This document shows positions 57,863-64,000 of a DNA stretch of 64,000 nt, one piece after another. Origin of the DNA: Corythucha ciliata (lineage: Eukaryota > Arthropoda > Insecta > Hemiptera > Tingidae); NCBI GenBank assembly GCA_038030265.1, contig CM075941.1, positions 12,710,001 to 12,774,000 of the forward strand. Direction: 5' to 3'. Made by a program: the position numbers and the translations under genes. Numbering within the stretch: position 1 is the stretch's first letter; every line of letters starts with the position of its first letter. The notes beneath the pieces are model-generated. The model searched no databases, was not told where the DNA came from, and saw only the letters and a program-made list of their open reading frames with translations.

Positions 57863-59290
57863 GTAAAACAGTCATACTCTACAGTGAGGGTTTTCTCTGA
57901 AGGTTTTTTTTTTTCTTATTTCCCGGAATATCGACCACATCCAACGTCCTTAATGTTTTTCCTCGGTGGAGCTTGCTCATCCTCTAATTTGGAAACGCGT
58001 TTTCCTTGGTTGGTGGTGGTGGGGGGAGGGGCTTAAGAGATGCAAAGAGAGTAAAAGCAAAGAAAAAAAATCTGATCCATTCTTGATAGTTGTGCCGGGG
58101 AGATATAATAAAGTTTTTTCAAGGTTCTATCATTTATTTATTTTTCGTCTTCAGAACGGTATAAGTCGCGTCACGTACTCTCTTCTTCTCCGCCCCGCCA
58201 CAAACACAAAATCCCTGAGATGCGGCCCTGCGATGACGGGTGAGGTGCCAGGGAGGTGTGTCATGTCGTTAAAAACGAGGTCATTTCTCCAGACGAGCGC
58301 CTATAATAAGAACAAACGTTCACCCCCCCCCCCCCCCGTTTTGCCAAACCAATGTGAGGGTTTTCCTTGATTATAAGGGGACTGAATATTATAAATTTAC
58401 GGAGTATCTTGGTAAGTCGTAATTAAAGTTGTAAATCACACTTTTAACAAGCTGTAGTGGTACCTATCTTTATTAACGCGGTTAGGGGGGAGGAGGGAGT
58501 CAATTGTAGCACCCTTAAGACTCTTTGTAGCGCACCAAAATCTAATTGCAAAAAAAAAAAAAAAAAATAAAAAATAAAAAAACAAGGTCACCCAACTATG
58601 AGAAAAGGCAAAAAAAAATCCGAAAGTCTTCCTTCCTTCTTCCGACGAGCTTTGAGTTTTTTAACGATCTCTTTAAAATCTCTCTCGGAGGATGTCATGA
58701 ACCGCCGCCCATTAACGTAAAGGGATAGCGTTTGCTTTTCGGTTCCCTTCCCGTCTGATATTGCGTCCATTAAGCCGTCTTTTCTCAAAAGTAAACTGTT
58801 CGTGAAAGGCTCCACTTTGCTATCCCCCCCCCCTCACATGGCTCTTATGTATCGCGTTACACGCTGTTTTTACAAGTAAAAAATGGTGCCGCGCCGTGAT
58901 ATCTTCACTTGTTTAAATATTTAAATAACAAATTTTGTTTAATTGAGCTGAATTCCCCAAAATTTTAATCAGTCGGTGTACTTTAGGTGGCGAACGTACT
59001 GCGAGCAGTGATTCTCAACCTGGGGGGCTCAAGCGATTCTGCAGAGGGGGCGTGAACTTTTCCCCATGACCTTAAGTTTGAGACCAATCATACAAATATT
59101 GGAAACTTCAGAAACGTACATTTTTGTTTCTTTACACTGCCCCTGAGTCCCTCAGCCCATACTCAATAATTGAGAAATGTAGTCGGCAGGCACGTTGAGA
59201 GGGGGGGGGCACTTGTTTCTTTATCCCCGGGCCCGGTTTTTCTTGATTTCGAAAATCAAGAAAAGGAAAAAAAGAAGGAAAAGCTTTACT
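57863..59290. other. Mostly unique sequence
   Basis: Contains a C run at about 58323-58337, an A-rich run at 58550-58585 and several G runs. No gene or transposon was supported. Confidence 0.4.
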
Positions 59291-59295
59291 GGGAA

Positions 59296-59730
59296 TTCAA
59301 CTGTGGTTGGACCTTTGCTGTGGTTGGACCTTTGTTGTGGTTAGACCCTTGATGTGGTTGGACCTATGCAGTGGTTTGACCTTGGCTGTGGTTGAGACCT
59401 TTGCAGTGGTTGGACCTTTGTAGTGTTAAGACCTTTGCTGTGGTTGGACCTTTGCTGTGGTTGGACCTTTGCTGTGGTTGGACCTTTGCTGTGGTTGGAC
59501 CTTTGCTGTTGTTAGACCCTTGATGTGGTTGTACCTATGCAGTGGTTTGACCTTGGCTGTGGTTGAGACCTTTACAGTGGTTGGACCTTTGCTGTGGCGG
59601 AGCTTTGCTTCGGTTGGACAATTGCCGTGGTTGGACCTTAGCTGTGGCTGGGCCTTCATTGTCCTTGAGATGTTGCTGTCGTTGGAGGTTCTACTGTAAT
59701 TATGGCTTCGCTGGGGTTGAAACCATGGCT
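59296..59730 (+). repeat. 18-bp tandem array, about 24 units
   Basis: The unit GCTGTGGTTGGACCTTTG recurs with substitutions. A higher-order repeat is visible: TTAGACCCTTGATGTGG-containing sequence at 59341 recurs at 59512, 171 bases later. Because the unit is a multiple of three, long frames exist on both strands, but these are repeat artefacts. Confidence 0.9.
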
Positions 59731-60572
59731 TTGGTTGGCCTTCATGTTGGTTTTGGAAGTTGGCTGCGATTGACGCTTTACTGTGGCTTTATGTAAGCCT
59801 TTCGAGAAAAAAAGCGAGGGTGCGGCACTGGGTCTGTTACTCACCAAGGTGAAAGTGCCTCATTGAGTTTCGTCCCTGGGCTCGAATATTCTATCCACGG
59901 TCCTGGTAGTTGGGTCCCGATCAAAATGCACCAAACGGGGCTGTAGTTGCCCTTAAAAGTGGTCATAAATCAATACCTAGAAGTGGTCAACGAAATCCTT
60001 GCCATTTCGTTAAATTTTTTCGGCTCCAAGGCGGTCAACCGTGTTCCGTGAGCGTGGAAACTCTTCGTTGCACTTACGAGTTTTCGATTACGTGAGCACT
60101 GCCTTTATACGTTCTGAAAAGTGTGCATGAGGCCAAAAACGGTGCGTTCCTTCGTGATTTAACCAGAATCGAAGCTTTTCGTGGTTTCGGGTCTTTGACA
60201 TGTCTGTTTAAAAAAAAACACAATGATGGTGGGGGGGGGGGCGAAACAAATTTTCATAGTCCAAGGGGGGCGTGACCGTGAAAAGGTTGGGAACGACTGT
60301 ACTAGTGCGAAACGATATCGTTTCGACATCGGCGTAGCCAGCGGGGGGGCAGGGGTGGGCAGTTGCCTTCCCCTAGAATCAAAAGCGCGGATTTCGTGGG
60401 GCAGCTGTCTATTTCAAAAATCCATCAATCCAAGTTCAAGTCAAAAGTTCAAATCCAACAGGACTGCCACATTTTCAAACATTAAAACTTTCACAAGACT
60501 TGCTCAGCAACAGAACTAATACCTCGAATTTGCTCACTAATACACTTTCGCTGTTTTGTACTGTGGTGAAAA
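59731..60572. other. Non-coding, low similarity to hAT-type ends
   Basis: CAGGGGTGGGCAGTTGCC near 60349 and GGCGTAGCCAGCGGGGGG near 60332 resemble hAT termini and may mark one end of a decayed element. No gene was recognised. Confidence 0.3.
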
Positions 60573-60902
60573 CCAAATTTAATAAAGAACGATAAAGATG
60601 TTGGGGACTGGACCAACCAAACAATCAAGGAAAATTACTCGGAAGGTGCGGTCCAGTCTCCGTTTCGACCTCAGACCTTCAGCTACCTGAGCTACTCGGT
60701 CCTGGTTTCATCAGCCCGGCAATAGAGACGAGTAAGGAGCCGATGGACTGCCCCTCAACTGATGAGAACCGTGAGGGCGAAACGGGGAGGGACTGGGGAT
60801 GTTGTGGCTATAGGCGCCACGGCCGACCACAATAAAGAGCGACAAAGATGTTGGGGGCTGGACCCACCAAACAATCATGAAAAATTGCACCGAAGGTGCA
60901 AT
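60573..60902. repeat. Direct repeat (about 246-bp period) with hammerhead-like cores
   Basis: About 65 bases (AAAGATGTTGGGGACTGGAC onward to GAAGGTGCGGTCC) at 60592-60655 recur at 60838-60902. Between them the plus strand carries CTGATGAG...CGAAAC (60759-60783) and the minus strand carries CTGATGA...CGAAAC (60714-60662). Both are Penelope- or retrozyme-type features. Confidence 0.6.
60759..60783 (+). ncRNA. Hammerhead-like core, plus strand
   Basis: CTGATGA, then a short stem with a GTGA tetraloop (CC/GG plus one closing G-C pair), then GAAAC. Flanking CCCTC (60753-60757) can pair with GAGGG (60787-60791). Stem II is weak, so activity is doubtful. Confidence 0.35.
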
Positions 60903-60919
60903 CCATTCAATTTCATGGA

Positions 60920-61520
60920 TTTATGTTGCTAATAAACCAATTTTGCGAAGTGGCCGAAATTTTGAGACAGAGTTCACTGATTTTGCTCACTACAATCCGA
61001 TTTTAGCTGGTTTGACTCATTAAGTAACCAATTTCTCGGACTTTTGTCACTGATTACCCAATTTCGCCTATTATTCACTGTATAAAACATTTTCCCGAAT
61101 CCAGCTCACGAAAAAAAAAGTTTTAAAGATTCTACTTGCTAAACCATTTTGGTGGTTATTACCAAAAAAAAGAACAAAACAAAAAAAAACGCAAATTTTC
61201 GAGCCTGGAAATCAAGTTTTGTGGTGATGCTACATTCAAAAACAAATTTTGCACATGGAAACGCCAATTTTTCGCGTTTTCCTCGCTAATAAACCATTTT
61301 TGTGAGGGTTTAGGCTTGCTTCACGAGGTTTCCTCTTTCAAAAATTCAAAAACGTTACAATTGCGTTGATTTTGCACTGTTATAAACCATAGTCGCGATT
61401 CTGGCTCACTAAAACGTCAATTTCAGGGGTTTTTTTCTCGTTATTAAAGAACCATATTCGCGAGCATTTATGCCCACTGCACAATTTCGTGGGTTCTGGC
61501 TAGCTAAAACCGTGTTTATG
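60920..61520 (+). repeat. Family E ~31-bp minisatellite, second array
   Basis: Units such as CTAATAAACCAATTTTGCGA and CACTGATTACCCAATTTCGC, strongly diverged. As at 55600, it is followed by the GTTTTCCAGCAGATAT...TTTTGACGGATAG tail. Confidence 0.65.
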
Positions 61521-61880
61521 GTGGGAGAGGAAATGCCAGCTTTATATACCGTCTCACGTCAGGTCTAAAATTTAAAGTTTAGCTCCAAAAAGAATCATCA
61601 CTTTCCGGGGAAAGAAGTTTTCAGTTTTTCGACGTAAAAATCTTCAAATAGAGGGCTTCAAACGACAGTTTTCCAGCAGATATTTTTTTTTTTGACGGAT
61701 AGTGGCCCTTTCTATAAAAATTTAGTCTATGATGACCTTGAATTGACGTGATTCTAACCCCAGATCCTGTTATAAGCCTGCGAAAAGGCAATGGTGCATC
61801 TGATAATTTCGCCAGTGAAGCTGCCCACAGGCGTGGATCCAGTTTTTCTCAAGAGGAGTTGCACAGAGTTTTTTTTACCC
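61521..61880. other. Shared tail and spacer
   Basis: Contains the diverged copy of the 56.7-kb tail. CACAGGCGTGGATCCAG near 61827 resembles a hAT-type terminus. No gene. Confidence 0.35.
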
Positions 61881-62960
61881 CATTTTACTCGTAAATGAGC
61901 ACTATTTTTAGCCTCGAATTGACATTTTTCCTTAATTTTAGCTGTAACTGAGTGTTATTTCTCAAGTACACCTCGAACTAGCCAATTCTCTTCATTTTAG
62001 CCGTGAAAATGTCTCAGAAAAAACCGTGAAATAACGCATTTTTGATTTACTAATTCAATTTCGGCCAGCACAGGGCATCATCGCCTAACCGCGAATTGGT
62101 GCGTTCTGTCAATTTCAGCCGCAAAAGAGCAAGCAGTTTCCCTCAATTTGACCTGTGGATGAACGCTATTTCTCAATTTTAGTCACGACAATGCCACCAA
62201 TCAACAACAAACGGAGACAAATTTGTCCAATGTTGTTTCCCTTAATTTTAGCCGAAAATTAGTGCTTTTTCTCAATTCTGTCTTGAGCAATATTTTCCCC
62301 CCTTAAAATTTTAGCCGTGACAAGGTCCACATAATCCGTAAGCTAGCTGAATTTTATTAATTTTGACCCGGACGCTGCATCGCAAAACCTTGAAATGGGT
62401 GTTTTTCTCGATTTTAGTCGTGAATAAGCGCTTTTTCAAAAATGTATGCGCTAAAGTCGCGCTCTATCTCAATTTTACCCGCAAACTTGCATATGTATGT
62501 ATACAAACGGTCAATTAGCACTTTTTCGCAATGTCTACCGAGATGTTGGTTCGAGATACCCCGAACTGGCGCCTTTTCTCAATTTTACCTGCGTGAATGA
62601 GCTTTATTTCTCAATTTTAGTCGTGTAAAGAGCGCTATGTATACACCGTGAGTTAGCGTATTTTCTTATGGCGTTTTCTATTCATTGCAATGCATTTGTG
62701 TGGTGTAAGTTTTCCCACCCGTCCTCTCTGAATTGAAACATAATTTTGTTTATGGAGAGGACGCTGCACTACATTTGTGTAGAGTTGAATGGAAATCGCT
62801 ATTAATTTCTGCCCGGACTTTGCATCGCGAGACCGCAGATTGGTGTGTTTTCTAAATTTCAACCGCGAATAATGAGATTTATTTCTCAAGTTTAACTTAA
62901 ATCAGGGCTATTTCTCAATTTAAGCTGTGAATGAGTGTTTTTTCTCAGTCTTAGCCGCAA
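61881..62960 (-). repeat. Family A minisatellite, reverse
   Basis: About thirty degenerate units like CTCAATTTTAGCCGTGAATG followed by AGCGCTATTT. GACGCTGCATCGC(A/G)A at 62370 and TTGCATCGCGAGACCG at 62820 show a longer internal duplication. Confidence 0.7.
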
Positions 62961-63210
62961 AATGTCCTTTTCTTGATCAGTGAACAGATCTGTGCCTGGC
63001 TGCCCACCCCTTGATCACGGCCGGGCTACACCTCTGATCGGCGACGCTAATTAACAACGTCTAGGACAGATAGAAACAACTGGAAATGTGTCAGAGTGAT
63101 GTAGAAACGATGCTGTATCGCCACAGTATGGACGCCGTCTTAGACGTTCTAAAACGACAAGAAATTGTTCAATTCAAGTTTCTAGCCCTTTCAATACGTT
63201 TTCTGTTTTA

Positions 63211-63353
63211 TTTATGGTGAATTTCACCACCTGGAGTTAGGTTAGTGTTACCAAACCCTAACATTGTTTACAAAAAATGGAACGCCTTTTTTTCGTTAAT
63301 TATGAGTTATTGTAACTCAAACCTTAAATCTCGGTGGTGAAATCCACCATTAA
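63211..63353. mobile_element. 143-bp MITE
   Basis: TTTATGGTGAATTTCACCAC at the left end is mirrored by GTGGTGAAATCCACCATTAA at the right. GAGTTA/TAACTC adds a second inverted pair inside the arms. Confidence 0.8.
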
Positions 63354-64000
63354 GCGAATAAATTTCGATTATAAATAAATATCCTCGAGAATACTATGCA
63401 GGTCACGAACACTTGAACACGTTGATTAGGCTCTTTGAAATGAACCCCCCCCCCTCTTTCCTACCAAGTATGGTCTGCACAATTAAAGGAGAAGCTGTTT
63501 GCTTCTGGATGGGTGGGGCGCAGTGGGGGTCTAGGTCGATGAAACGGTCAAAGATGAGCGGAAGAGCGGCTAGGCGAGGCGTATATAAACACACCAAGAG
63601 CGGCAAATGAAAACTCCTCCCTTCAACCCCATCCCCCCACCCTCATCCAGTACCATTTTCATTTGCCCTCGAGTCGCTCTCGTTTTTCGGCAGAATGGGA
63701 TGAATGAAGGATACGGGGAAGAACTGTTAAACAGAAGGGCTTGAAGAGGGAAAATACTCAATTGAAATTAATTTGCCGACTGCTAATTCGCTATTTATTT
63801 CGCTCTCCGTTCAGTGCGGGGAAAGGTCTGTGCTCTCCCGAACCCCACAACCAAAACGTCCCCTTTTTAACCTCGAGTTTTTCTTTAGAATGTTTTGAGC
63901 ACCACCAGCGCGTACTGAATTCAAATTACGTTTTCAAAAACGCACAGTACGCTGCCGTTCAGCCAAACGATAATTTCAACCAAAGGCTATACAGTCACCC
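63354..64000. other. Unique sequence to the window edge
   Basis: No gene, repeat array or transposon was recognised; a C run lies at about 63446. Confidence 0.4.

Noticed and set aside
59426..59799. Long frames on both strands over the 18-bp array
   Set aside because: They result from a repeat unit divisible by three and have no start context or transcript evidence.
61827..63030. hAT-like element bounded by CAGGCGTGGATCC and GGGCTACACCTCTG
   Set aside because: The two ends align only loosely and no flanking duplication was found.

Overview
The window is eukaryotic, AT-rich and mostly repetitive. It has introns with GT/AG borders, poly(A) signals, many transposable-element families and very few host exons, with no operons, rRNA or tRNA. 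The mix of PIF/Harbinger, hAT-like and mariner-type elements, Jockey- and CR1-group non-LTR retrotransposons and a GIY-YIG Penelope-like element suggests an invertebrate, most likely an arthropod. The species cannot be named from sequence alone.

Layout. 0.1-5.2 kb: a PIF/Harbinger-type DNA transposon with about 110-bp inverted ends, a spliced DDE transposase gene and an opposing Myb/SANT-like gene with frameshifts. 5.2-7.7 kb: decayed repeats, a 212-bp mariner-type MITE and a 20-bp tandem array. 7.7-11.7 kb: no recognisable gene. 11.7-13.9 kb: a hAT-like element with 10-bp flanking direct repeats, filled with ~30-bp minisatellite. 14.3-20.8 kb: a run of degenerate minisatellites. 20.8-25.3 kb: mostly unique sequence holding the best host-gene evidence, a 105-bp exon encoding a transmembrane helix (22225-22329). 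25.3-34.8 kb: a minisatellite array split by a DNA transposon (25609-33060) that carries two nearly identical Jockey-like elements with a 228-nt T tract between them, followed by a second 1.35-kb DNA element. 34.8-37.6 kb: another TIR element with a CR1/Jockey-group reverse transcriptase fragment. 37.6-39.5 kb: more minisatellite with a head-to-head orientation switch. 39.6-43.5 kb: unique, with possible terminal exons. 43.5-45.4 kb: minisatellites. About 45.5-54.76 kb: a CR1-like retrotransposon interrupted by a 3.1-kb hAT-like element (8-bp target duplication) and by a Penelope-like element (12-bp target duplication). 54.8-64 kb: MITEs, hammerhead-ribozyme-like segments, further minisatellites, an 18-bp tandem array and unique sequence.

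The most unusual signal is the degenerate ~30-bp tandem repeat system that fills about a fifth of the window. At least four apparent families (called A, B, D and E here) share a 30-31-bp period and a scaffold of a TTCGCG-like core plus a TAAAA block. Some arrays lie between the terminal inverted repeats of DNA transposons that have target-site duplications, which suggests that transposition spread the satellite seeds. Other arrays acted as landing pads that later insertions split.

Apart from the transmembrane exon and a few weak exon candidates, every protein-like reading frame recognised here belongs to a mobile element. Many long open frames are accidental products of low-complexity or repeated sequence and are not annotated as genes.
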